A stretch of 64,000 nucleotides of DNA from Acidithiobacillus thiooxidans ATCC 19377 (GTDB lineage: Bacteria > Pseudomonadota > Gammaproteobacteria > Acidithiobacillales > Acidithiobacillaceae): NCBI RefSeq assembly GCF_009662475.1, contig NZ_CP045571.1, positions 2,292,501 through 2,356,500 of the forward strand, in the 5' to 3' direction. The position numbers and the translations under genes were made by a program. Numbering within the stretch: the stretch's first letter is position 1; each line of letters begins with the position of its first letter. The notes beneath the pieces were generated by a model, which saw only the letters and a list, made by a program, of their open reading frames with translations, ran no database searches and was not told where the DNA came from. Below are positions 9,437 to 18,640 of the stretch, piece after piece.

Positions 9437-9523
9437 ATGAAGAAGAAAGTGGAACATTATTCAGTCGAGTTTCGATCCGAAACCATCAACTTGTTTTTGA
9501 TTCAGTGTGTTGGCTTACAATGA
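9437..9523 (+). pseudogene. Transposase N-terminal scrap (IS3 OrfA-like)
   Basis: 28 codons preceded by GGAGG. The peptide M-K-K-K-V-E-H-Y-S-V-E-F-R-S-E-T-I-N-L resembles the start of IS3-family OrfA (basic N-terminus followed by the Y-S/T-x-E-F-R/K helix), then the frame stops. Too short to be functional; read as the relic of an insertion sequence. Confidence 0.4.
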
Positions 9524-9543
9524 GGATACCGTCTAGTACACCA

Positions 9544-9774
9544 TCACGTCCAGAATCTCCACCATGGATTGTTAATATTTTTAGTAACTTCAGAACGCTG
9601 AGATTTAAGCATTGAGGTCCTATAGACCCGCGTAATAGCTTTTGAGCCGCATTCTGGACAAGCTAAGAAAATATCCTCATCTTCCCCATTAAGCTGAAGG
9701 CTTTTCTTCCATGTGCATGAGAGACAACCTAACTCAACATATCTTTGATGGATGGGCTTTTTGATATCAGTTCC
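9544..9774 (-). pseudogene. Zinc-ribbon open frame without a start codon
   Basis: A 76-codon open stretch bounded upstream by a TAA at 9775-9777 and ending in TGA at 9544. It contains C-L-S-C and C-P-E-C 25 residues apart, a plausible zinc ribbon, and ends in a Trp-rich tail (N-P-W-W-R-F-W-T). No ATG, GTG or TTG opens it, so it is probably the 3' piece of a truncated gene. Family not recognised. Confidence 0.35.
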
Positions 9775-10577
9775 TTATCGTTAAATGTAAAAAAATTGTG
9801 TCATGAGGCTTTGATGAGCTTTCATGCATCAGGAAAGTAACGCATTGATTGCAAACACCAAGCATGCAGATGAGCGAAACGATCGTTGCCATGGTGTGCT
9901 TTCATGCGGGAAAATCATAGCTAAAATTCACGGATCACACCCTTAACAAACACCTCGCTTGTTGGATAACGCCTGAGGAGATATCAGTTCAGGCCAATGA
10001 TCACTTCCAACATTGTATGCCCGGCCCTATCGATTAACAGTTAACACGGCAATATAAGCATACAATAATGAGTTTCTCTTGAAGACGGAAAACATTAGTC
10101 GGCAAGGGCTAGACATTGCTGTTTTCAAGGTTCACTACAGATCGTGGTACCCGGCTTATTGTTACCTCCCTGAAATGGACTAACAGGGTAAAAGAGACAG
10201 GAAATCAAATCTGAGGATGCAATTTTACTTAAAAGCGTGAGGATCAACTGTAAGTATTGCAGCACAATCATGATTCTGCCATGATAGTAAAACCTAATGG
10301 ACGACATGCAAAGCAAGCTGAAATGGACTGAATCATCCATGGACCATTTATCCACCTAAATTCAGCAAAATACCTTACCATGAGAGGGGGCACTTATGAT
10401 ACAAAGGTCAAATGAACAGATGAACGCATTCTCTTTCTGCTGGCACGATTTTCTCAATATATAATACAAATATATACTGTCGCCAAGCTTAGAATTGATC
10501 TTTTTACATATTGTACAAGCATGGAATAATAACAACGAAAGATATCAGGGTTTAAATAAAAATATAGGCGAGTAAAA
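9775..10577. other. A+T-rich intergenic stretch, no gene seen
   Basis: About 800 bases with only short, unconvincing open frames. Composition falls well below the flanking core DNA. The last 130 bases should hold the promoter of the diguanylate cyclase gene, but no clear motif was picked out. Confidence 0.5.
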
Positions 10578-11897
10578 ATGTACAATAAAGATGATATAAG
10601 CAAACTATCAGACCAGTTTATTCAAGATATTCTAACCAAGTTTATTGGTATTGAATTTATCAAGACACATCCCATTCCCCATGCGATAACAATTAACCGA
10701 AAGTTTATATTTTTAAATCAGGCTGCATTATCACTTTTTGATGCTACGGACGCATCGCAACTTATCCGTAAGGATATCACCACTTTTATTCATCCGTTAG
10801 ATCACGGCAGAATCCTCGGACGACTAGAAATCCTAAGTGAAAACACACCAAGAAATCCTCCCACCGAACAACGATTATACGCATTATCTGGTAAAGTAAA
10901 GAGAATCATTTCAACAAGTAGCTTGTATCAAATCGAAAACTGTGATCTAGTCATGGCAACAGGTATAGAAATTACCGAAGCCATAGGCTATGAGATTAGC
11001 GAAACCGAAAAAAACTTTCAGAGACTATTTGAAAACATGCATGATGTTTTTTATCGCACGGATAGAAATCAGATAATAACCCTTATCGGACCCACTATTC
11101 ATGATGTTGCAGGTTATCAACCTGAAGATGTTATAGGGATGCCAGCGGATTATTTTTATCTGAATCCAGAAATGAGAAAGGGTTTAGTTGAAATATTGGA
11201 AAAAGAAGGATCAGTTAAAAATTTTCACACACAATTAAAACACAAGAATGGAAGCATTGTAGATGTCGAAATTTCTAGTAAGGCTATATATAGTCCAGAA
11301 GGTAAATTTCTAGGCATTGAAGGAGTTTTCAGAGATATCAGCGAGCAAATGACAATTAAACGTCAGCTAGAACATTTAGCACAAACAGATGAGCTCACTG
11401 GAACCCTCAATCGAAGATCATTCATCGAAGCGGGCACACAACTGGTAAAACAGCTGAAGCGAAAACATGAAGATAATTATCTTTTAATTTTTGATCTAGA
11501 TAAATTTAAGCCTATTAATGACACGTACGGTCATCTCAATGGAGACAAGGTGTTAGTAAATGTTGTTGCTGTTATTAAGGAAACACTACGTGAAACGGAT
11601 ATATTCGGGCGCCTTGGTGGTGATGAATTTGCTATCATCGCTCGAAACTGTAGTGCCGAAGAATGCCTCATGATGCTAGACCGCATTTTAGATTCCGTAC
11701 AGAAAAGTACAATTACGATGAGTGATGAAACGGAAATCAGTATTTCCCTAAGCATTGGCCTCACTCACCTAAAAAACGCAGATACTCCTCTATCTTTAGC
11801 TATGGCGCGGGCTGACCAGCAGCTGTACTTAGCTAAAAGTCGTGGAGGAGCATGTTATGTAGTGGAAAATAATAATCAAATTCAATTGATTTCTTGA
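10578..11897 (+). CDS. PAS-PAS-GGDEF diguanylate cyclase
   Basis: 439 aa soluble signalling protein that should make cyclic di-GMP. An N-terminal PAS-like region (about 25-135), a second PAS with PAC (about 143-262, from F-Q-R-L-F-E-N-M-H-D-V-F-Y-R to F-R-D-I-S-E-Q) and a GGDEF domain (about 270-430). The active site GGDEF is intact at 347-351 and an inhibitory I-site RETD sits five residues before it, so product feedback is likely. No membrane segment or EAL domain. Codon use is A+T-rich compared with the core genes near 40 kb, suggesting acquisition. Confidence 0.92.
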   Translation: MYNKDDISKLSDQFIQDILTKFIGIEFIKTHPIPHAITINRKFIFLNQAALSLFDATDASQLIRKDITTFIHPLDHGRILGRLEILSENTPRNPPTEQRLYALSGKVKRIISTSSLYQIENCDLVMATGIEITEAIGYEISETEKNFQRLFENMHDVFYRTDRNQIITLIGPTIHDVAGYQPEDVIGMPADYFYLNPEMRKGLVEILEKEGSVKNFHTQLKHKNGSIVDVEISSKAIYSPEGKFLGIEGVFRDISEQMTIKRQLEHLAQTDELTGTLNRRSFIEAGTQLVKQLKRKHEDNYLLIFDLDKFKPINDTYGHLNGDKVLVNVVAVIKETLRETDIFGRLGGDEFAIIARNCSAEECLMMLDRILDSVQKSTITMSDETEISISLSIGLTHLKNADTPLSLAMARADQQLYLAKSRGGACYVVENNNQIQLIS

Positions 11898-11927
11898 TAA
11901 TCCTTAATCACGGCATACTCAATGAAT

Positions 11928-12989
11928 CTATGTTATTTCTCCTCTGAAATAGAGCCTTTGTTTTTTACCATACTTAAAGGTTAGATTCTGATCCTCTTTT
12001 ACCTGGTACCAAATGACATAGACGAGACAATTAAATTTATCTTTATCGCCTCTTTTGATCATGCCAATGGCATTACAAACAGGAATATGCCTATCGAGAT
12101 TCGTGGACTGAAACAATCCTATCCCAGCTGTAATCTTCATCCAGGCCTCTCTAACCTGATGAGCTATATGCTCATCCTGTCTACGTTTATGGCCATTGTA
12201 AAATAGAGACATATGAATGTGATGGCCTTTTAACCGACCATACTCTATATGCGCGATATACCCAGTCAAATCCTTAAAACATCCATCCTTTCTGGAGAGT
12301 AACTTACGGAAACGGGTAAAGGAGTCCATGAGAAAAGATAACCCCTGTTCATCGCTTTCTATCAGGCTACGATCATAAGCAAGATCAATCCTAATATGTA
12401 ACAATTTAGAATATTTACTTAGTAGATACGATACATAGTTGACAGATGAATTAAACTGCCGAAATCCGTTTTCATATTGATCTCTTAGTTTTTTCTTAAA
12501 CTCGGCGCTACTCATACGAGCCCTTAAAGTTGTAATTAGCTGATTCCCAAAATCAGCTATTGTCATTGATCCCATCCATAGAGCATTGATAGGATACGAA
12601 TAATTATCGTCAGGATATCCTATCGTCAATACCGTCTGATAAAATAACTCCACATACGGACTATAACGAAGGTCAGCTTTTCTATGTTGTATCCAAGTGC
12701 TGATCTTTTTTAAGTTCTCGCAGATTAATCTGCATCGAAAATTGCTAACATAAAATTCTTTCTTGTTTTTAACATAAGGAAGATGAGTGGTACGTTTCAC
12801 TTCACGCATGAATCTGTCGATGTTGTAAAACGATACATTGGAATCGTGATCATAGATGATCACTGACTTTTCTTCTTTGGTGGTAAGCTTGTGGTGAGCC
12901 AGGTTAAGCTGCTCATACAAATGACAGCGTACCCGTTCATCACTAGCATCAAACTTTTGAAATAATTTTAACATCTTTGCAAGCTTCAC
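11928..12989 (-). CDS. YagK/YfjJ (inovirus Gp2-like) protein, possible replication initiator
   Basis: 353 aa. The C-terminal half matches the YagK/YfjJ pattern found in prophage remnants and inovirus-type elements: an I-R-I-D-L-A-Y core strand, then G-H-H-I-H-M-S-L-F-Y-N-G, whose H-I-H resembles the metal-binding HUH motif of rolling-circle initiators. The N-terminal half is helical with no known domain. A replication role is inferred, not shown. It lies in A+T-rich DNA and on the same strand as the integrase 500 bases upstream, suggesting one small mobile element. Confidence 0.75.
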   Translation of the reverse strand: MKLAKMLKLFQKFDASDERVRCHLYEQLNLAHHKLTTKEEKSVIIYDHDSNVSFYNIDRFMREVKRTTHLPYVKNKKEFYVSNFRCRLICENLKKISTWIQHRKADLRYSPYVELFYQTVLTIGYPDDNYSYPINALWMGSMTIADFGNQLITTLRARMSSAEFKKKLRDQYENGFRQFNSSVNYVSYLLSKYSKLLHIRIDLAYDRSLIESDEQGLSFLMDSFTRFRKLLSRKDGCFKDLTGYIAHIEYGRLKGHHIHMSLFYNGHKRRQDEHIAHQVREAWMKITAGIGLFQSTNLDRHIPVCNAIGMIKRGDKDKFNCLVYVIWYQVKEDQNLTFKYGKKQRLYFRGEIT

Positions 12990-13490
12990 AAAAATCTCCT
13001 AAATAAGTTTTTTAATAGTAATATATCATTGTTACAATGTTTAAAGATAAATAAACGAATAAAAATAAGTTGACGTCAAATTGATCTAATAATTTTTTTC
13101 TTAATATTTATATATATATTAATAATTAGAAGACTATGTTTTTATTATTTTGTTAGTCTTATTTTAGAGAGACTATGAGGGGTATGAGTACCTAGTAAAT
13201 AATTAACAGAGATAATAATATATATCCTGCAAATTCGGAGTGTAATGAAAAACCTACCAACCTATAGAAAAGGCGCATAGTGGTTTAATTAATGAGATCA
13301 AACTAGTAAAACTAGTAACTTTTTATAATACACAGTATATGTCAAGTTGTGCATTAAAATATTGTAAAGTTATGCATCGTAATGTTGCTTCTAAAATCTG
13401 ATATGACTGATAAATTCCAAGAATATTTAAAGCGTAATCATTCTGTTGCAGTATTAATCGTTGAACACAAGGATAAGATGCTAATTCCTT
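12990..13490. other. A+T-rich spacer between integrase and YagK/YfjJ gene
   Basis: No convincing gene. Very A+T-rich (runs such as TTAATATTTATATATATATTAATAATTAG near 13100), compatible with promoters or an origin for the mobile element. An open frame from 13382 runs antisense into the integrase 3' end and is not accepted. Confidence 0.5.
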
Positions 13491-14702
13491 TTAGTAAATG
13501 GTTGTTATCTTCTCAAGTTTCGAAGACCAATCTTCCAGCGCAGCACGCTTTTCTGTGTCGTATGTATGACGATCATAGATGGCGGTTACGCCACCTTCTA
13601 CATGGTTGAGTATTTTTGAGATTACCAGGCGGTTATGGCCCAGCATGCCAATATGTGTTGCAGCGGTGCGTCGGAGATCGTGCGGCGTAAAGGGTGTGAT
13701 TTGTATTGCTGATAGATTTCTACGTAGTGCGTGTGACAAAGCTGTAGGGCTCATTTCTCTGTCCCTCCCCTCCTCCGTCAACCTTGCTGAGGGAAACAAA
13801 TAGCGATCAATCCCCATACTCTGAGCTGCGTCGAGGATGTTCATTGCCAATAATGACAATGGCACGCGGTGGGCTCTTCCATTTTTGGCGATCTCCGCAG
13901 GGATTATCCACCAATTTCCTTCGATCTGTTCCCGAGTCAAATGGCAAACCTCCCCCAAACGCTGACCGGTAACCAGCATAAAGCGCAATGCTAATTTTGA
14001 GGTGAGCGACATGGCGGCAGTGTCCAGACCTTTCCAGAACGCAACTATCTCTTCAACATTCAACACTCGATCCTTCTGGTGTTCCTTGGATGGAGACTGA
14101 ACACCCAGGCATGGAGATTGGTCAATCATGGAGCGGCTAATCGCAAAATTGTACATTTTCCTCAGAACGGCCAGGGTCCGATTAGCTGCTATGGGCGCTC
14201 CCCTTGAGGCTATTTGATCCAGAAGAGCCACGACTTCTTTTCTGGTAATGCTTTCAGCCTTACGTGTACCCCAATGAGGCAGGATATCTTTTTCCAAGAT
14301 CCGTTGATCTTCAGGCCACGACCGTTTTCTGAGTTTCGCCCATTTCTCAATATATTCTGTTGCTAAGTCTCCGACCGATGGTTCTTTCGCATAGGCGACT
14401 TGACGCTCTCGTTCCTGAGCTATGGGGTCAAGTCCGGCGTCAATTCTTTCACCAATTTCATTAGCTTTTGTTCTAGCAGCAGCCAGTGTTAGCTGATCAG
14501 GACGGGTTCCATACTCACCCAACGTCAACCGATGGACTTTTCGATCAATGGAATAGCGCAATACAAAGGCTTTCTTGCCTGATGGTGAAACCCTGAGAAT
14601 CAGGGTGCCTCTGCCGTGATCATTTTCGTCCGCAATCTCATATCGATTGTCCTTCGGCTTGAGGGTTTGAATCTTTCTATCGGTCAGCACAGGTCTCTCC
14701 AA
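13491..14702 (-). CDS. P4-type tyrosine integrase
   Basis: 403-aa site-specific recombinase of the type that inserts islands at tRNA 3' ends. Seen: the N-terminal DUF4102-like arm-binding domain (L-T-D-R-K-I-Q-T-L-K-P-K and RGTLILRVSPSGKK), a SAM-like core-binding domain, and a catalytic domain with R in V-T-G-Q-R-L-G-E-V, H-D-L-R-R-T-A-A-T-H and the Y of Y-D-R-H-T-Y. Full length and apparently intact. It starts about 180 bases from a tRNA-like fragment, the expected position for its attachment site. Confidence 0.93.
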   Translation of the reverse strand: MERPVLTDRKIQTLKPKDNRYEIADENDHGRGTLILRVSPSGKKAFVLRYSIDRKVHRLTLGEYGTRPDQLTLAAARTKANEIGERIDAGLDPIAQERERQVAYAKEPSVGDLATEYIEKWAKLRKRSWPEDQRILEKDILPHWGTRKAESITRKEVVALLDQIASRGAPIAANRTLAVLRKMYNFAISRSMIDQSPCLGVQSPSKEHQKDRVLNVEEIVAFWKGLDTAAMSLTSKLALRFMLVTGQRLGEVCHLTREQIEGNWWIIPAEIAKNGRAHRVPLSLLAMNILDAAQSMGIDRYLFPSARLTEEGRDREMSPTALSHALRRNLSAIQITPFTPHDLRRTAATHIGMLGHNRLVISKILNHVEGGVTAIYDRHTYDTEKRAALEDWSSKLEKITTIY

Positions 14703-14887
14703 ATCAGCGGTTTTGTAGGCTAGCGCTGGGTCAACTCAGGGTCAACATTGGGTCAACTATTACGTGGGATTGGGTGATCTCTCATGATACAACATGAAGC
14801 ATATAACTAACTTAACATTATGTTCCTATTTATATTTATGACTGTTTATGGATAGTTATGATAACCCATGAAACATGTTTTCATCCG

Positions 14888-14921
14888 ATTCGTAATCAGT
14901 AGGTCTGAGGTTCGATTCCCC
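14888..14921 (+). other. 3' fragment of a tRNA-Thr(CGU)-like gene: presumed attachment site, first part
   Basis: ATTCGTAAT followed by AGGTC and GGTTCGATTCCCC matches the anticodon loop, variable loop and T-arm of a tRNA with anticodon CGT (Thr). No 5' half precedes it. It continues at 16346 with TCAACGGCACCA, ending in CCA, after an IS256 insertion. A 3' tRNA piece next to a P4-type integrase is the hallmark of an att site. By orientation the element lies to the left and the intact tRNA should lie further left; none was found in this window. T-stem pairing is imperfect. Confidence 0.6.
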
Positions 14922-16336
14922 GAGCTATAGTCAAATCTGGTGTATGAGCATTTTCTGACATAGATCAGGCGGCGGTCTGTTGATCATCCGGCAGGGTGAG
15001 GTTAGCCGGTAAGCCATCGATAAATTTCACCCCTGCAAAAAGCTGCAGGACTTTCTCTGGAGCATAAATCCCAATCCAGCGTTTTTCAGCCTGCTGCAGC
15101 ATCTTGAAACCCAATCCCAGAAAGCTGCTGCGTGATACACAGTTCTTCGTCCGGGTAGTCCGGTGGCGTACCGTAGCGAAGGTGGACTCAATGGCATTGG
15201 TGGTCCGGATATGCCGCCAGTGTTCGGCTGGAAAATCATAGAAAGCGAGCAATTCAGCCCGATCTTTTTCCAGTTTAGCCACGGCCTTGGGATACTTTGC
15301 CTGGTAATTGCGCACAAACACGTCCAGTGCTTTTTCCGCAGCCTGGCGATTGGCGGCCATCCAGATTTCCTGCAACGCTGCCTTGGCTTTGCTCTGTTGG
15401 GCTTTGGGAAGTTCGTTGAGAATGTTGGCGGTCTTATGCACCCAGCAGCGTTGCTGACCAGTTTCGGGATAGGCTTCATCCAGTGCGGCCCAAAACCCCA
15501 TGGCACCATCCCCAATGGCGAGCAAAGGGGCCGCCTCCAGACCGCGCGCCTGCAGGTCACGCAGAATCTCCAGCCAGGAAGCTTTGGATTCGCGCAGGCC
15601 GTCACTGACACTGACCAGCTCTTTCTTGCCCTCTGCCGTCACGCCGATAATCACCAGCAGGCAGATACGCGGATCCTCCTCCGCACGGAGGTTCGTATAA
15701 ATACCGTCTACCCACCAGTAAGCATAGCGCTTTCCCTGTAGGGAGCGGTGTTGCCAATGGGCATACTCTTGCGCCCACTCCGCCTTGAGACGTCCCAACA
15801 CCGCAGGTGAAAGTCCCTTGGCCTCATCACCCAGCAAAATGGAAAGGGCTTCCTGCATGTGGCCGGAAGACACCCCATGCAGATAGAGCCAAGGTACTGT
15901 AGCGGCTACTGTTCGTGATTTGCGTACATACGGAGGCGCCAGTACCGAATTGAATTTGATCCCCGATCCTGAGCGGTCCCGCACCTTGGGTACTTTGACG
16001 GGTACCGGACCCAGAGCGGTCATGATCTCGCGCTCCGGCAGATGCCCATTACGCACGACCGCCTGACGCCCATCAACCATCCGCACCGTCGCAAATTCTT
16101 CCAGCAATACCGCCACCTCTGCCTCTATGGCCTGCTCAATCAGAGAGCGTGCCGCGCGTCGAAGTATCCCTTCAATGCCCAGACCCAACTCTCCCATCCC
16201 ACCTGCTATTACGGTATTCTTTTCCACGGCGTACTCCTTATGTTGCTCTTTGAGTCGGAAACCCTTTGTAGCAACAGTACGCCACCTCATTCAAGCCAGT
16301 TGTAACGCGCCCGTACACCACTTTCGAGCATAGCTC
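14922..16336 (-). mobile_element. IS256-family insertion sequence inside the tRNA fragment
   Basis: 1415 bp. Imperfect terminal inverted repeats of about 25 bp: left end begins GAGCTATAGTCAAATCTGG, right end finishes GAGCATAGCTC. A perfect 9-bp target duplication, CGATTCCCC, flanks it (14913-14921 and 16337-16345), in line with the 8-9 bp typical of the family. The insertion cut the T-arm of the tRNA-like fragment. Confidence 0.9.
14965..16227 (-). CDS. IS256-family transposase
   Basis: 420-aa DDE recombinase. GTG start at 16227 with AAGGAG 6 bases upstream; the frame stays open 21 codons further without a better start. Catalytic triad visible: D in W-V-D-G-I-Y, D in A-I-G-D-G-A-M-G-F-W, E in T-T-N-A-I-E-S-T, plus the C-W-V-H-K motif. 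Appears intact, so the element may still move. A decayed relative of its 3' end is found near 29.9 kb. Confidence 0.93.
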   Translation of the reverse strand: MEKNTVIAGGMGELGLGIEGILRRAARSLIEQAIEAEVAVLLEEFATVRMVDGRQAVVRNGHLPEREIMTALGPVPVKVPKVRDRSGSGIKFNSVLAPPYVRKSRTVAATVPWLYLHGVSSGHMQEALSILLGDEAKGLSPAVLGRLKAEWAQEYAHWQHRSLQGKRYAYWWVDGIYTNLRAEEDPRICLLVIIGVTAEGKKELVSVSDGLRESKASWLEILRDLQARGLEAAPLLAIGDGAMGFWAALDEAYPETGQQRCWVHKTANILNELPKAQQSKAKAALQEIWMAANRQAAEKALDVFVRNYQAKYPKAVAKLEKDRAELLAFYDFPAEHWRHIRTTNAIESTFATVRHRTTRTKNCVSRSSFLGLGFKMLQQAEKRWIGIYAPEKVLQLFAGVKFIDGLPANLTLPDDQQTAA

Positions 16337-16345
16337 CGATTCCCC

Positions 16346-16357
16346 TCAACGGCACCA
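16346..16357 (+). other. tRNA-Thr-like fragment, second part (acceptor stem and CCA)
   Basis: Continuation of the fragment at 14888-14921 once the IS256 element and one copy of its target duplication are removed: TCAACGGCACCA. The CCA end and the terminator right after it support a genuine tRNA 3' end. Confidence 0.6.
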
Positions 16358-16365
16358 TAAAAACA

Positions 16366-16397
16366 GGCGCTTAGGATTTTTCCCAAGTGCCTTTTTC
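16366..16397 (+). terminator. Rho-independent terminator downstream of the tRNA fragment
   Basis: GGCGCTTAGG and CCCAAGTGCC form an imperfect stem around a T-rich loop and are followed by CTTTTT. Its position directly after the CCA suggests the native tRNA terminator was carried along. Confidence 0.65.
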
Positions 16398-16505
16398 ATT
16401 GCTGGTAGACGCATAGTAGACGTTTGCAGTCCAACCCAGTACTACCATGTGATAGTTGATGCAACATCCTACTTATTGAATACCAAATTTACATCCCAGT
16501 TAGGC

Positions 16506-17027
16506 TCAATCAAGAATAAAAATGAGCTTGGCGCACTTTTCATTATGAAGCTTAGCCTTCCAGGCCAGTACCAACAATTTCCAGCGCTTAATATAACTTT
16601 CTGCATATTCCTTGCTAAGCCATGGAGCATCCTCCTCGTTGTATAGCAACCACTGATCTTCGATATCATAACGCCCCAGAAACTTGCCATCCAATGTGAG
16701 AAGGAAAAAATCAGGAGGCACTTTAAAATCTAAAGATTCTATTCCAGTTATTATCCAGCCAGTCTCTGATTCATCACCAATCAAACCTTCTTCATGCATT
16801 GTTTCTCCAAGCCAATTAACAACGTGATAAGTTTCGGTTTGGTTGTTTTTAACTACAGCATGGGGTGAGAACGCTTCCCACCACTCTCTAGTTTGACACA
16901 AGAAATTACGATCTTCGCTTTCTATCATTTTAGAATAGAAAATGTTTATCTCACTCCAGACATTCCTGTCAACATCTGAAAGCTGATAAATTTCATAGTC
17001 CAAGCTATCATCATATTCATAACTCAT
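16506..17027 (-). CDS. Hypothetical protein, partner of the small HTH gene
   Basis: 173 aa from the ATG at 17027 (AGGAGG 8 bases upstream). Acidic, aromatic-rich, no signal peptide or membrane segment, no family recognised. Its start overlaps the stop of the HTH gene by four bases (ATGA), so translation is coupled. An HTH followed by an acidic unknown could be a toxin-antitoxin or phage-regulator pair; this is only inferred. Also lies beside the tRNA attachment site. Confidence 0.6.
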   Translation of the reverse strand: MSYEYDDSLDYEIYQLSDVDRNVWSEINIFYSKMIESEDRNFLCQTREWWEAFSPHAVVKNNQTETYHVVNWLGETMHEEGLIGDESETGWIITGIESLDFKVPPDFFLLTLDGKFLGRYDIEDQWLLYNEEDAPWLSKEYAESYIKRWKLLVLAWKAKLHNEKCAKLIFILD

Positions 17028-17218
17028 TTCAAAACCTCCTGCATACGTTTTTCCAGTTCTTTGAGTTCTATCCACTTCTGCATGTTTGGGACTTGCCCCT
17101 GCTTCATCCAGCCATGCAAGGTGGATACTGGTATCTTCAGCTCTCGGGCCACAAAGGTGGGTCCTCCGAGCTTATGCACCAATTGATGCAGTTCGTTGGG
17201 TGTTTCTGTAATCGTCAT
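17024..17218 (-). CDS. Small Cro-like helix-turn-helix regulator
   Basis: 64 aa, start at 17218 because GGAG precedes it by 6 bases; an ATG four codons earlier lacks this. HTH: G-G-P-T-F-V-A-R-E-L-K-I-P-V-S-T-L-H-G-W, with a basic C-terminal helix. Probable DNA-binding repressor of itself and the coupled downstream gene. Confidence 0.7.
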   Translation of the reverse strand: MTITETPNELHQLVHKLGGPTFVARELKIPVSTLHGWMKQGQVPNMQKWIELKELEKRMQEVLK

Positions 17219-17466
17219 ATTTAACTCCATACCAATAAAGGTTAATCAAGGGCCACGATTTCAACTGTGAGCTTCGTGGTATTGCAGAGCAATTTTAGTA
17301 TGGTCACCCTGCGCTCTTTGAGCTTCGTGGAAGATTATTCCAACCTTCCTTTCATCTCCCTGTAATTTTAGTGTGTACGCTTTACCCGCTTCTTTTTAGA
17401 AGAATATCCGGTTGCTTGTTATAAGAAGCATGGAGCAATACTGCTCATTTTACTGAGGATTAAATC

Positions 17467-17544
17467 ATGGGTTTTTTATGCGCGTTGCGCTTCTGGTTGA
17501 ATCTGGCGCTGCAAGTGCTGGAACATTTATTGGACCGCATTTAA
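17467..17544 (+). CDS. 25-residue hydrophobic peptide upstream of DUF932 gene
   Basis: Short frame with TGAGG in front of the ATG. The peptide (MGFLCALRFWLNLALQVLEH then L-L-D-R-I) is a hydrophobic/amphipathic helix, and its stop overlaps the Shine-Dalgarno region of the DUF932 gene 10 bases downstream, so it could be a leader peptide or a small membrane protein. No homolog known to me. Confidence 0.4.
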   Translation: MGFLCALRFWLNLALQVLEHLLDRI

Positions 17545-17554
17545 GGAGATCATC

Positions 17555-18511
17555 ATGGCACATTTAGTAGAGAACATGGCTTTTGTACGGGAAACCCCTT
17601 GGCATGGTTTAGGGAACCGCTTACCCGATAAGCAGCCCCTGGAAGTCTGGCTGGAAGCAGCTGGCATGGATTGGGAAATCAAAACCACGGACGTGCTCTT
17701 TCGGGTGGGGAACGGCAGCAATTTCAATGTCCATCCCAACCCTGACGCCAAGGTACTGTATCGGTCGGATACGCTGGCTCCCTTATCGGTGGTTTCTCCC
17801 CGTTACAAAGTGGTGCAGCCCAAAGAGATTCTGGAATTCTATCGGGATCTGGTTTCACTCGGCGGCTTTGAACTGGAGACGGCGGGCGTACTGAAGGATG
17901 GCAAAAAGCTCTGGGCATTAGCCAGAACGGGTGAAGAAACCCTGCTCAAAGGCGGGGATCGGGTGAAAGGGTATTTGCTGCTGGCCACCAGCTGCGACGG
18001 TACGTTAGCTACTACGGCGCAGTTCACCTCTGTCCGGGTCGTTTGCAATAACACGTTGCAGCTGGCAACTAATGATCGGGTTGGTGCTATCAAGGTGCCC
18101 CACTCCACGCAGTTTGATCCCGATGTGGTCAAAAACGCTTTGGGTGTGGGGGCGTCTGCCTGGGACACTTTTGAAGAACAGGCAAAGGCGTTATCCAGCC
18201 GTAAGGTCAACCGCATTGATGTGACAGCCTACCTCATCAATGTCCTGGGAGATCGGCATGCCCCTATAGCGGAGCAGCCCAACGAAAAAGCGCTGAAAGC
18301 GGTCATTGATCTGTATGCGGGTCAGGGTAAGGGCAGCACTCTCAGTTCTTCTGAAGGTACGGCCTGGGGATTGGTGAACGCGGTCACGGAATTTGTGGAT
18401 CATCACCGCCGGGCACGCAGTCGGGATAACCGACTGGATTCTGCCTGGTTTGGTCAGGGTGCCAGCATCAAGGAAAAAGCCTGGATGGAGGCGTTAAAGC
18501 TTGTGGCCTGA
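17555..18511 (+). CDS. DUF932 (phage/plasmid-like, TIGR03299-type) protein
   Basis: 318 aa with the family's opening H-L-V-E-N-M-A-F-V-R-E-T-P-W-H-G-L-G and the V-V-C-N-N-T-L-Q signature. DUF932 proteins are carried by plasmids, ICEs and phages alongside recombination genes; their biochemistry is unsettled. AAGGAG precedes the start. A strong terminator follows, separating it from the YqaJ gene although the three genes form a recurring plasmid/ICE module. Confidence 0.85.
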   Translation: MAHLVENMAFVRETPWHGLGNRLPDKQPLEVWLEAAGMDWEIKTTDVLFRVGNGSNFNVHPNPDAKVLYRSDTLAPLSVVSPRYKVVQPKEILEFYRDLVSLGGFELETAGVLKDGKKLWALARTGEETLLKGGDRVKGYLLLATSCDGTLATTAQFTSVRVVCNNTLQLATNDRVGAIKVPHSTQFDPDVVKNALGVGASAWDTFEEQAKALSSRKVNRIDVTAYLINVLGDRHAPIAEQPNEKALKAVIDLYAGQGKGSTLSSSEGTAWGLVNAVTEFVDHHRRARSRDNRLDSAWFGQGASIKEKAWMEALKLVA

Positions 18512-18567
18512 GTTTTCAGGATTCACCCACAAGCGGTTATCTGTCAGCAGTTTTTACAAAATCCATA

Positions 18568-18600
18568 GCCCCTACCGGGATCTCCGGTAGGGGCATTTTT
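18568..18600 (+). terminator. Rho-independent terminator after DUF932 gene
   Basis: Perfect 11-bp stem GCCCCTACCGG / CCGGTAGGGGC with a GATCT loop followed by ATTTTT. Confidence 0.9.
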
Positions 18601-18640
18601 GTGGGTCTTTTTCATTTTCAAGTTTGATCAGGAGGTTGTT

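Noticed and set aside
10125-10355. 76-codon minus-strand frame upstream of the diguanylate cyclase
   Set aside because: No ribosome-binding site, odd composition, no family resemblance; lies in A+T-rich spacer.
13382-13609. 75-codon plus-strand frame at the integrase 3' end
   Set aside because: Second half is antisense to the integrase catalytic domain and there is no ribosome-binding site.
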